Assembly: GCA_019426215.1 (NCBI GenBank) | Contig: CM033394.1 | Location: 41,972,423-42,036,422 of the forward strand | DNA from: Buddleja alternifolia | Lineage: Eukaryota; Streptophyta; Magnoliopsida; Lamiales; Scrophulariaceae | Direction of reading: 5' to 3' | Length of the DNA: 64,000 nt | In this document: piece after piece, positions 45,511 through 55,529 of the stretch | How the letters are laid out: the number at the start of each line of letters is the position of its first letter | How positions within the stretch are numbered: position 1 is the first letter of the stretch | Made by a program: the position numbers and the translations under genes | Notes under the pieces: generated by a model | What the model saw: the letters and a program-made list of their open reading frames with translations, nothing else | Told to the model about the DNA's origin: nothing | The model's database searches: none

Positions 45511-46860
45511 TGATAGCAATTATACTAGTCGTGCGTAGTAATAGAGAATGGACAAAATAAGTCCGGGTTGTCGAACCACGGAGACTTGGATTGTTAGCTT
45601 ATGATTTTCGAATAAACGTAAAGACGAATTAACGGAAATTAAGAGTAAAACAAGTAAGCAAACAAAGAACAAAAGAAATAAGAACAAGCAACGGATTGAA
45701 ACTCGAGTGTCAGAACTAGACTAAGGCACATGCAAGACTTGATTTGATCCTTATTCGCACAAAGACTCTTGTTGAATTATTAGACCTAGTTGCTATGGTG
45801 AAAATTCCTAAGGTAAAGAATAACCGATGTCTCGTGATAGACTCCTATACTTAAATGGCGGTTTCCTAAGTATGTCTACCCGGAAATCTAACCTCTAAGT
45901 ATGCATTAAAGAACTAGAGTTTACTCGATTAAAATCAAACGACTTCACCCGGGAGTCTTTACCTATGTCTAGGGCAACTCCTATTTGATCGGTGATGTTA
46001 TGAATCCTTTGCACCCTAGCTTAACTCTTTCTCAAGATGCTAACTAAGCAATTTATAATACATATGGTGATCAATCACATGTAAGAAACATAAGCACAAA
46101 TTCATAACACATAGCAACATAGAAATTAATTCAACAATTGTCAATAACACGAATAATTCACAAATCAATTCTTACAAGGCACTAGCCATATGAATTTAGC
46201 CCATAACTATCAACATAGAAGAATTCAACATGTTCATATACATAAATGTAAACATCAAATGCAATAAACAATGAAAGAAACTCCCCATAAGGTTGAATGG
46301 CAATGGATCTTCTAATGTAGCTTCAATCCTTGGCTCTTATCCTCTTCTTGCTCTTCAAGATCAGTGATATGATGGCCCAAAATCCCAGAAAATGCTCTCA
46401 ATTCCCAAGATTCAGAACCCTTGAAATGAATTGAAAAATCCATTTTATACATTCAGAATTCTGTTATCGCGGTGCCTAGGCGCGCGTCGATCGGCGCCTA
46501 GGCGCGGCCTATGTGGCGCGTGTTTCTTGGGGCAAAAGCTCCGGGGCGCCCAGGCGCGCGAGGTTCGGCGCCTAGGCGCGGGTGTATAGGCGCCTAAGCG
46601 CGTCTCTGCGAAGCCATAGTTCTGTCTGCTGGGGCCGAGCCTGGGCGTGGGTAAAGTGGCGCCTAGGCGTGGCTCTGCGAAGCCTGAGTAGTGTTTGATA
46701 AGTGAGTCGTCTTTTTGCCCTTTTCTTCGTCCATCGTTGCTTACTACTTGAAATCACTTTACACACATATTAAACGTACGAGTGGCACGAAATGACTTAT
46801 ATACGGGCCTGAATTATCGCTAAAAAGGCCTAAGAACTTATGCAAAAATGACTCCTATCA
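45511..46860 (-). repeat. 3' LTR (1350 bp) of the gypsy element
   Basis: Bounded by TGATAG...CTATCA (inverted ends). A polypurine tract lies directly beside its right edge. Contains a cluster of GGCGCCTAGGCGCG-type palindromes at 46468-46685. The other LTR is not in the window. Confidence 0.9.
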
Positions 46861-46877
46861 ACCCCCCCCCCCCCCCT
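46861..46877 (-). promoter_or_regulatory. Polypurine tract of the gypsy element
   Basis: On the minus strand A followed by 15 G and T, immediately before the LTR; primes plus-strand DNA synthesis (family knowledge). Confidence 0.85.
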
Positions 46878-48518
46878 CAAACTTATCAATTGCTCGACCT
46901 CGAGCAATAAGCTATAAGATAGGAAAAACATCATCAATCACGGGAGAAACAAAAAGAAAAAACTACCTAACTCACTTTCGTGGAGTACACGGTTGCATTT
47001 AGCGAATGCAACAAGCCTTTAAACCCTTGAGTTACCTCAAAGGACGAGTTGTAGTCTCGTGAGGGTTTGCAGACGATATACCCACAAAATCGAAAGATTT
47101 TCAACCCCGATCACTCAACGTAAATTACAATGATTAATAAAACACAATGGTATGAATTCATCTATTTAAGCTCAAGTTACATATATATACATGTCACACA
47201 TTTGCTCATGTTACGCCTTAACATCGAAAAGATCATCCTAAGGGTGTAGTGTAATAAATCTCAAGTATTATAGTCGAGTGACATTCTTACCACTTTTCAA
47301 GCATTAATCCCATATTTATCAACTTTTGATTAGTCACATGGTACGAGAATTGAATACAACTTCATAGCCACTAAAAATCCATCACTTCATCCACTTTTGG
47401 ATTTAACTTATGCACTTTCAACTCAAAACATTAGAGGCTAGACCATGTGCAATGTTAGGTTCTCTTAGGCTTTCTATGACACCCTCGTAACGAGCTTTAG
47501 GCCAATAACTCCCAAACCAGACGACTTTAGGGTATCAAGTGTACAGACACTCCTAAGGGCTTAATCGCTCGAGTGTCAAAGGCTACAAAATCCAACTAGG
47601 TCCTTATTCACTTAACACTTGCATTGGCTTGAGCTTAGCTCAAATTAGCATAATAGTACAGTATTCTAGGCATGGTGCTCTTCGCCCCCAGTATCTATTA
47701 AGCCTGACTTTTGCAATCATACCAATGTTCAACCTCTTTTTATTATTGTTAAGCATACGAAGTTAACGTTCTCAACTCATAACACACGTGAAAATTCTAA
47801 GCTGATATTTTCGGAATCAAGCCTTTAAGTGTTTCAAAATGGTTGCCCACTCAACGCCTCTACCCTCGATTTATGTGCATATGTGAATCATCTTAAAGAT
47901 AATCTAGTCACGTTTAGGGTCCCACAAGCAAGGAAACGATGTGTATAGCCATTAAAAACCAAATTGATAGAGAAAACATACCATGTATTCAAATTAACCA
48001 TGCTCAATGCATTAAGTGAAAGGTTGAAATTCTATCTAAATTTTTTTTTCAGGATTTCACAAAATTGCACAAGCTCACATGTAGAGGTGCCACCCCCCCA
48101 AACTTGGACCGAAATATCTAAAACATAGATAATTATGACTACAATGGATCTAGTACCCCCCCCCCCCCAAACTTAACATGAACATTGGCCCCAATGTTCG
48201 AAAAAAGAGAAGGGTAAAGTACACATCACCATAGGGTTGCTGAAAAGCAAACCCGAGTCCACTAAGGCAATTGAGTCCAAGGGTGGCAATCACGGTGACG
48301 ACCACTACACATTGAAACATATGCTAGCCATACGAATCATCAAGCATTGGATAGAAACTATAAAAACACAACGAAACAAACAGAAACTAGAAGATGCATA
48401 GATAAAGAACTAGAAAGGAAACAAAAGAGCATCCAACATAAAACAATATCCAACAAAACAAATCAAAAGATAGACAAAACGACAAAACGAGACAGAAAAT
48501 GGAAAATACAAGACAAGA
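46878..48518 (-). other. Gypsy 3' untranslated region with two further G-runs
   Basis: No coding sequence. Two more polypurine-like runs (C on +) at 48093-48099 and 48156-48168 are each followed on + by AAACTT, like the true tract at 46862-46876 (which has TCAAACTT). Confidence 0.55.
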
Positions 48519-49829
48519 CTAATCCTCGGTGCCAAAAAGGTCAATATAATCCTCATCCGCTCCTCCCTCGAGATCAGCCAAATAGAGCATAGGGCTACCC
48601 TCGTCATCATGAGCATCATCATCACCGCCCACAGGAACTATGGCACCCGACTCATGCACATCCTCGGGCTGCAGAGGAGTGGGGTGCGGGTAAGGTGGAG
48701 GAGTAGAATAGTCAAACGAGCCCCGACCGATAAATGCATCTTGCTCGATGAGAAGCTGACGAACATATGCACACGTGTCGGTCATAACCATCCTCATCTC
48801 ATCCCTTAACTCATCCCTCAATTCATCCTTCAATTGTCTAATGGCGGCGGCATCCAGCGGTGGGAACTGTTGAGAACTAGTAGGTCAGGACGACGACGGG
48901 TGAGGCCTCTTGGAAGTGGCCTGTGGTGGGGGAGCCTACGAGTCATCAGCTACCACGGCTAGATAAGAACCAGGGAGCTCCGTACGCTCCATGGGAAATG
49001 TTGGAACCTTAGCTGCCTTGCACAAAACAGTGATCAGTGACGGGAGAATGATAGGTCTTTTCCTGGTGGGCCCATCACCCTTTTGCTTAGCCATCTCCTT
49101 GTCAATCAATGGCCTTAATTCATTCCTCAATTTCTGAAAATGATCCTTCAAAGACTTGTGAATCACCCGGGCAAAGTCCACAGCTTTCTTGGACATGATG
49201 GCGTAGATGAGGGTGGCCCGTTCCTTGTTAGCCTCGGACCGGTTGGTACTCGGGATCAAATTAAATCTGATGAATTCTAGCCAGAATGCTGCCTCGGGAA
49301 GTAGGGTCCTACGGGGGATATGAGCGTCTCCGGGTACCCACTCCCAACCCTCTCGGGCAATAACTCACAAAATATCAGACAAGCTAACCCGGAGGTGCCC
49401 TGCATTATATAGAGTCATGAACTCGCATGTCTGAGGGGTGGGGGTACCTATGCATTCCCTTATCTTTCTCAACTCATAGTTAACCTCTGTGCCCCGTACC
49501 AAAAGGGTAGGCCCTGTCCATACTAGCGTCTCAATCTCACAATACACCCCAGAGCTGAAGAATTCGAGGACCCAAGGAAGATGAATGGCCTCGGGCTTTT
49601 GACAGAAGAATTGTAGGTGATGGAACTGTATCAATTCTTGCACCGAGGGCTGTCCCCGGAGAGTCAAATAATGCTCCTTGATTAGGGTGCGGGGGGCGCT
49701 CAAACTCTGACATAGAATCTGGACTTTGGGGTTTGCAAAACGGGGATCAAAGGGAGTCTCAGGCTCGTTAGAGGAACCCTCACCTACTTTCTTCTTGCCT
49801 TTGGATTGTTTGTTGGTTGTTTTCGGCAT
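48519..49829 (-). pseudogene. Accessory ORF behind pol of the gypsy element
   Basis: One continuous frame from ATG 49829 (an upstream in-frame start at 49874 is possible) to TAA near 48519, broken by three in-frame stops: TGA 49367-49365, TAG 48938-48936, and a TGA about 50 nt further on. No frameshift. The N-terminus is Lys-rich (KQSKGKKK); the body has TGPTLLVRGTEVNYELRKI, then WVPGD and STNRSEANKERATLIYAIM, resembling the 'putative plant transposon protein' domain seen in Athila-type elements (inference). Repeated LRDE segments and an acidic tail follow. No signal peptide or TM. Upstream, a leader with a GTGAGT donor near 50106 suggests a separate spliced transcript. Confidence 0.7.
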
Positions 49830-50299
49830 TTTCAAACAACAAATGGGCTTGGTTAAGGCGTAAATGAAATCCAAATCCTCGATTCTACCCTAATCCAACC
49901 AATCCAACAACGACAACAACAATATCAACTCACAATCCAACAATAATAACAACTCACAATCTCCACAAATTTCTCAAAAAATCAAATGCACCAAATACCA
50001 CGGCAATGCCCCAAATTCTCAAAGCGATAATAGCTTTCCACAACACAAAATCCACCCACTTATTCGGCTAAAGACGGAAATGGAGGAAGAAGATAGCCAA
50101 ACTCACCTTTTTGTATTCAACGAATGGTTGTACCGATTCGGATGTGTACAAGGAGCCCACTGCGTGACGTTGGAGATTGGCGATGGAAGACGGTAGAAGT
50201 GGCCGGACAAATTGAGAGAGTCGCCGAAATCGTGTGTGGAGAGGGGTTGGGAGGAATTGTGAGGGATTTTGATCGTCTTGACCGAGAATAGAAATAAAT

Positions 50300-50512
50300 T
50301 CAGTAAACAGCGCCTAGGCGCCTGACTGCGTACCTGATTGTGGCGTTTGAGTTTTTGCGGCGCCTAGGTGCTCAATTTGTGGTGCCTGGGCGGGGAAGGT
50401 TGTGCGTCGGGCCGCGTATCTGGTGGCGCTCGGGCGCCATGATGCGAAGTAAGGGGCGCTCCTAGGATTCCAAGGTGCCTAGGCGCGGTATAATCGGCGC
50501 CAGGGCGCGGGT
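50300..50512. repeat. GC-rich palindrome cluster upstream of the accessory ORF
   Basis: Six variants of GGCGCCTAGGCGC (starting about 50308, 50359, 50381, 50422, 50472, 50494) in otherwise AT-rich DNA. GCGCCTAGGCGC is a perfect palindrome. The same motif is clustered in the LTR (46468-46685). Confidence 0.75.
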
Positions 50513-50716
50513 CACCTGTTGTGTAGAATTTCCATTTCCTGTTTCAAAAAGAAGAAGAAAAGCACTTAAAATACAGACCAACAAGGATTTAAAACTAGAA
50601 AAAAAAAACAACAAACGGGAAAAACACGAGAAAATGAAAGAGAAACGGAAAGAAAGCTTGGGTTGCCTCCCAAGAAGCGCTAGTTTAGAGTCGTTAGCTT
50701 GAATTAAGACAAGAAA

Positions 50717-53232
50717 TCATGGAGGGTCCTCGAGGATGATGGACACTTTGTCTCTCGGTCCATCCAGCCCGGCATATGGTTTCAGACGTTGAGCATTGAC
50801 CAAGAAAGTCTGTCCTTTATCCGTTGTTAGCTCGATGACGCCCGATGGGTAGACATGGGAAATCAAGAATGGGCCCGACCATCGAGACTTAAGCTTCCCG
50901 GGGAAGAGTCGGAGTCGAGAGTTGTATAGTAACACCCTCTCTCCCTTGTGGAACTCCCGGGGGAGGATATGTTTGTCATGCCACATTTTGGTACGCTCCT
51001 TGTAGAGTTTTGCGTTCTCATAGGCGAGGTAACGCCATTCTTCGAGCTTGTTGAGTTGTAGCAAACGTTGTGTACCTACACTTTGAGAGTCAAAGTTCAG
51101 AAACTTAATGGCCCAAAAAGCACGATGCTCAAGCTCAACGGGCAAGTGACATGTTTTGCCAAAAATAAGACAATACGGGGACATGCCAATTGGGGTTTTA
51201 TAGGCGGTCTGATAAGCCCAAAGAGCATCATCCAACTTAAGGGACCAATCTTTTCTTGATGCATTGACCGTTTTTTCTAAGATACGCTTAATCTCCCTAT
51301 TAGAAACCTCCACTTGGCCACTAGTTTGCTGGTGATATGGGGTCGAAATTTTATGCCTCACCCCGTACTTGGTCAATAAAAGTTCAAACTGTTTGTTGCA
51401 AAAGTGGGTGCCCCCGTTACTAATGATGGCTCGGGGAGTTCCAAATCGAGTAAATATATGCTTCTTTAGAAAACGAGTGATGACCCGAGCATCATTAGTG
51501 GGCGAGGCCACGGCTTCCACCCATTTGGAGACATAGTCTACCGCAACAGGGATGTATTTGTTTGAACAAGAACTAGGGAAAGGGCCCATAAAGTCCACAC
51601 CCCATACATCGAACAACTCACACTCTAACATGCTATTTAAAGGTGTTTCATGACGTTTAGAGATGTTCCCCATTCGTTGACAGCGATCACATGATTTGAC
51701 ATAATGATATGCATCTTTAATAAGAGTAGGCCAGAAGAAACCTGATTGGAGGATCTTAGCTACCGTTTTGGAGGGCCCAAAGTGGCCACCCACCACCATA
51801 TCATGACAATGAGAAAGGATAGAATTCACTTCTGTTTCGGGTATGCAACGCCGAATTAAGCCATCTGCACAGATTTTGAATAGAAAGGGTTCTTCCCATA
51901 GATACTGTTTCACATCAAATAGAAATTTCTTCTTTTGATGAAAAGTGATATCCGGGGGAAGGAGGCCCGTAACAATGTAATTGGCAAAATTAGCATACCA
52001 AGGTGAAATATTGTCAGAAATAGCAAGGAGGTGTTCATCCGGGAATTCCTCACGAATGGGTGTCTCATCTAACGGATCATGCACTAGCTCCAATCGTGAG
52101 AGGTGGTCGGCTACTACGTTCTCGGTGCCTTTCTTGTCTTTGATCTCCAAATCAAACTCTTGTAGTAACAAAATCCACCTAAGGAGTCGCGGTTTGGCAT
52201 CTTTTTTGGCAAGCAAATATTTTAAGGCTGAATGATCGGTGTAAACTATCACTTTGTTTAGCACGAGGTAAGAGTGGAATTTGTCGAATGCAAATACTAT
52301 GGCTAGTAACTCCTTTTCCGTGGTGGCATAATTCAATTGTGCGTCATTAAGAGTTTTACTAGCATAGTAAATGGTTCAAAATACCTTCTCCTTTTTTTGG
52401 CCAAGGACCGCTCCAACTGCGGTGTCACTCGCATCACACATCAACTCGAATGGTAAGCTCCAATCGGGGGGTGACATGATAGGGGCGGAAACTAAGCATT
52501 CTTTCAAATTGAGAAAGGCCTGCATACAAGAAGAATTGAAATCAAACAGTGCATCCTTAACAAGAAAATTAGACAAAGGTTTCGCAATTTTAGAGAACTT
52601 CAAGATAAATCGCCTATAGAACCCGGCGTGCCCGAGAAAACTCCTAACGGCTTTGACCGAAGTGGGAGGCGGAAGTTTTTCTATGACCTCAATCTTGGCT
52701 TGGTCCACTTCGATCCCTTTTTGAGAGATCTTGTGGCCAAGCACAATTCCCTCCCGGACCATTAAATGACATTTTTCCCAATTCAAAACAAGGTTGGTTT
52801 CCTCAGAACGTTTTAACGCATTATTCAAATGAGCAAGACATATATCAAACGTTGCTCCGAACACAGAAAAGTCGTCCATAAAAATTTTGAAGAAATCTTC
52901 AACCATATCATGAAAAATCGCCATCATACATCTTTGAAAGGTGGCCGGGGCATTACACAAGCCAAATGGCATCCTTCTATAAGCAAATGTGCCATAAGGA
53001 CAAGTGAAAGTGGTTTTCTCTTGGTCCTCGGGATCTATGGCAATTTGATTATAGCCGGAATAACCATCAAGAAAACAATAGAAATCATGCCCGGCTAACC
53101 TTTCCAGCATTTGGTCAATAAAAGGGAGGGGAACATGAGCCTTACGGGTGGCATCATTCAATTTACGATAGTCTATACACACTCGCCACCCGCTAAGCAT
53201 ACGAGTTGGGATCAATTCATTATTCGCATTCT
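50717..53232 (-). pseudogene. Gypsy pol: RT (partial), RNase H, integrase
   Basis: Single frame with one internal stop (TGA 52378-52376, between KEKVF and TIYYASKTL). RT: WRVCIDYRKLN, FLDGYSGYNQI, MPFGLCNAPATFQRCM, IFMDDFSVFG (active site MDD). RNase [37 protein letters not shown]. Integrase: zinc-binding [12 protein letters not shown]...CDRCQ, then [16 protein letters not shown] and QVEVSNREI. The second catalytic Asp (ISDGG) is Asn (codon AAC, 51418-51416). The C-terminal [12 protein letters not shown] region is intact to TGA 50717. The N-terminal RT, protease and gag are missing. Confidence 0.93.
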
Positions 53233-53233
53233 C

Positions 53234-54663
53234 TAAGTAGTCTTAGGCTGAGCGTCTGATAATTTCTAAGTGAATTTATCAGTGGTAAAGATCGAAGACT
53301 CAAGCGCCTTATTTCTGAATGAAGATAAAGTCTCCAAGCGTCCAATTGACCAGCTGTATCAAGCGTCACCTTATGGATCGAAGTAATTCAAGGATTGAAT
53401 AAGCGTCTATCAATGACTGATTTCACCTGAATTTATTTCTAAGTTCAGAAGGAGTTTTAATGCAAATATTCTCAAAGCATTAAATACCAACGGGCATTTA
53501 ATTCAAATGCATTAAATGCTGATAAGAGCAGTAAATGTGATAAGCACTTTCAGATGTACGGAGAAGCCACCCTATTGGACTGTCAACTATTCAAAGACTG
53601 CAGCACCAACTTTTGTGCAGCAGATTTTCAGGAAAAAGGACAAAAGTTGTTCACTCGCGGAAATGAGAGACACGTGCCCTTGCATGTGTCAAACGGACAC
53701 TTTTTCCAAGAATGCCTATAAATAGGACTTCAACAACAAGCCAAACATAGAGAACAATTATCAAGTTGAATTGCTGTTGCATTGAAGTCTCATTCCTTAA
53801 AATCTCAGAAAAGCCAAACTTTCAAGAAAATATTCTCTTTGCTTTTCTTCAATTCCTGAGACAGTCAACCCAATATCTCAAACATTCTTTTCGAAGAAAC
53901 TACATTACTACTAAGATATTTCCAGTTGTTTGAAATTCATCAAAATCAAACAAAACCTTTTAGAAAAACCCCTATCCAAGCCTCGCGATCTGTGTGAAGT
54001 CGAAGTTGGATACTTGCCATATTTCTGGGTGAAAGAAGCAAGGGGATTGAAGTGATTTGGAGCACAAATCTTTGTGATCAAGGAGCTCAAGTCATCGACA
54101 TCCATCTCTCCCTAATTTGTAGAAGATTCTGTGTGATTATTTGAGAATCATTTTAGTGGATTGCCTCCAAGTGTTCGAGGAGAAGAAGGACGTAGTTGGG
54201 ATTACATCACCCAACAAACCTTACAAATATTGTGTTATTTACTTTTCAGTCAATTATTTTATCTATCATATCATTGCATAAACTGATTAAGTGAAACACA
54301 ATCAAACACTAAGCAACTAAGAAACTTCTTGTGACGCTAAAACTTTTAAAAGAAGACTACAAAAACCATTCCGCTGTGCTAACACTGATCAAAGAAGTGA
54401 ACGCTCAAACTTATTTGGTTGTAGCATTCAACTCTTGAAATCTAAGTTAACTTTATAAAAACAGTCTTCGTTAAACGCTTCACCAAAGCGCCTATATTTT
54501 AAGTGAACGCTTAAGTCAAGCGTTAGACATTTCAAGCGTCTACTTTTTCAAGCGTCCAAAAACCATTTTAGTACGAAATCTTTTTGAAGTCGAAAAAGAC
54601 TTCAGGGTCTATTCAAACCCCCCCCCTCCCTTCTAGACCCTTTCGTATGCCACTTGGGACCAA
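53234..54663 (+). repeat. Inverted LTR of the element-2 family
   Basis: Reverse complement of the right LTR of element 2, starting at TAAGTAGTCTTAGGC (about 150 bp short of the LTR start) and ending exactly at the LTR terminus GGGACCAACA. TATA box CCTATAAATA at 53715-53724. Left junction: gypsy RT. Right junction: the interior of element 2's left LTR. Confidence 0.88.
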
Positions 54664-55111
54664 CACCATTTAATGCTCTTATCAGCATTTAATGCATTTG
54701 AATTAAATGTCCGTTGGTATTTAATGCTTTGAGAATATTTGCATTAAAACTCCTTCTGAACTTAGAAATAAATTCAGGTGAAATCAGTCATTGATAGACG
54801 CTTATTCAATCCTTGAATTACTTCGATCCATAAGGTGACGCTTGATATAGCTGGTCAATTGGACGCTTGGAAACTTTATCTTCATTCAGAAATCAGGCGC
54901 TTGAGTCTTCGATCTTTACCACTGATAAACTCACTCAGAAATTATCAGACGCTCAGCCTAAGACTACTTAACCTAACAATCTAAAATAAGAATAAAGCAA
55001 AGCCTATTACAAATCTAACGATTCAAAGCTGAAAAACAAACTTACATATTTTTGGGGTCTAACAAAGGTTCTAATTATCATCATCAAAACATCTAACATG
55101 AAATTCCTAAC
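54664..55111 (-). repeat. Partial 3' LTR of element 2
   Basis: Begins inside the LTR (ATTTAATGCTCTTATCAGC) and ends TTCCTAACA beside the polypurine tract. Confidence 0.88.
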
Positions 55112-55125
55112 AATTTTCCCCTTTT
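55112..55125 (-). promoter_or_regulatory. Polypurine tract of element 2
   Basis: Minus strand AAAAAGGGGAAAAT directly before the LTR start TGTTAGG. Confidence 0.85.
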
Positions 55126-55529
55126 TGATGATGGCAATACTTGCTCTTTTATAGTTCAAGAGTTAGACAGCCAAAATAAAAGTTAGCTTTGATTAGATAT
55201 GGTTAGTTAAAGTTAGTTACGCTTCAACGAGATGTTTCAGCTGAAAAAATAATGCATTTCATATATATCGAGAGTTACAAGTATTTTTTACAACTAAACA
55301 AAAGAAAATATGAGAGACAAGAATATATGTCTAATAAAACATGATGCATCTGAGCGTTGATGATCATGCATCTGAAAATTTTGATCATTGACGCTTGTAG
55401 TTATGGTCAAGTACAACTTTAAGGTTCCCCCTAAATTTAATAACTTGTACCAGTTAGGAAAATCTTTTAGACACAAATTAAGTGGATTCCTCCTAAATTA
55501 TATGTCTAATAAAACATGATGCAAAATGA

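Larger units (their letters stand above)
45511..53232 (-). mobile_element. Athila-like Ty3/gypsy element, truncated in the RT
   Basis: Minus-strand order from the right: RT (truncated N-terminally at about 53232), RNase H, integrase, GC-palindrome cluster, accessory ORF, about 1.6 kb of non-coding DNA, polypurine tract, 3' LTR. The Athila assignment rests on RT sequence style (PTRMLSGWRVCIDYRKLND, LDGYSGYNQIAIDPED), the long LTR and an accessory ORF behind pol; it is inference. Confidence 0.85.
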
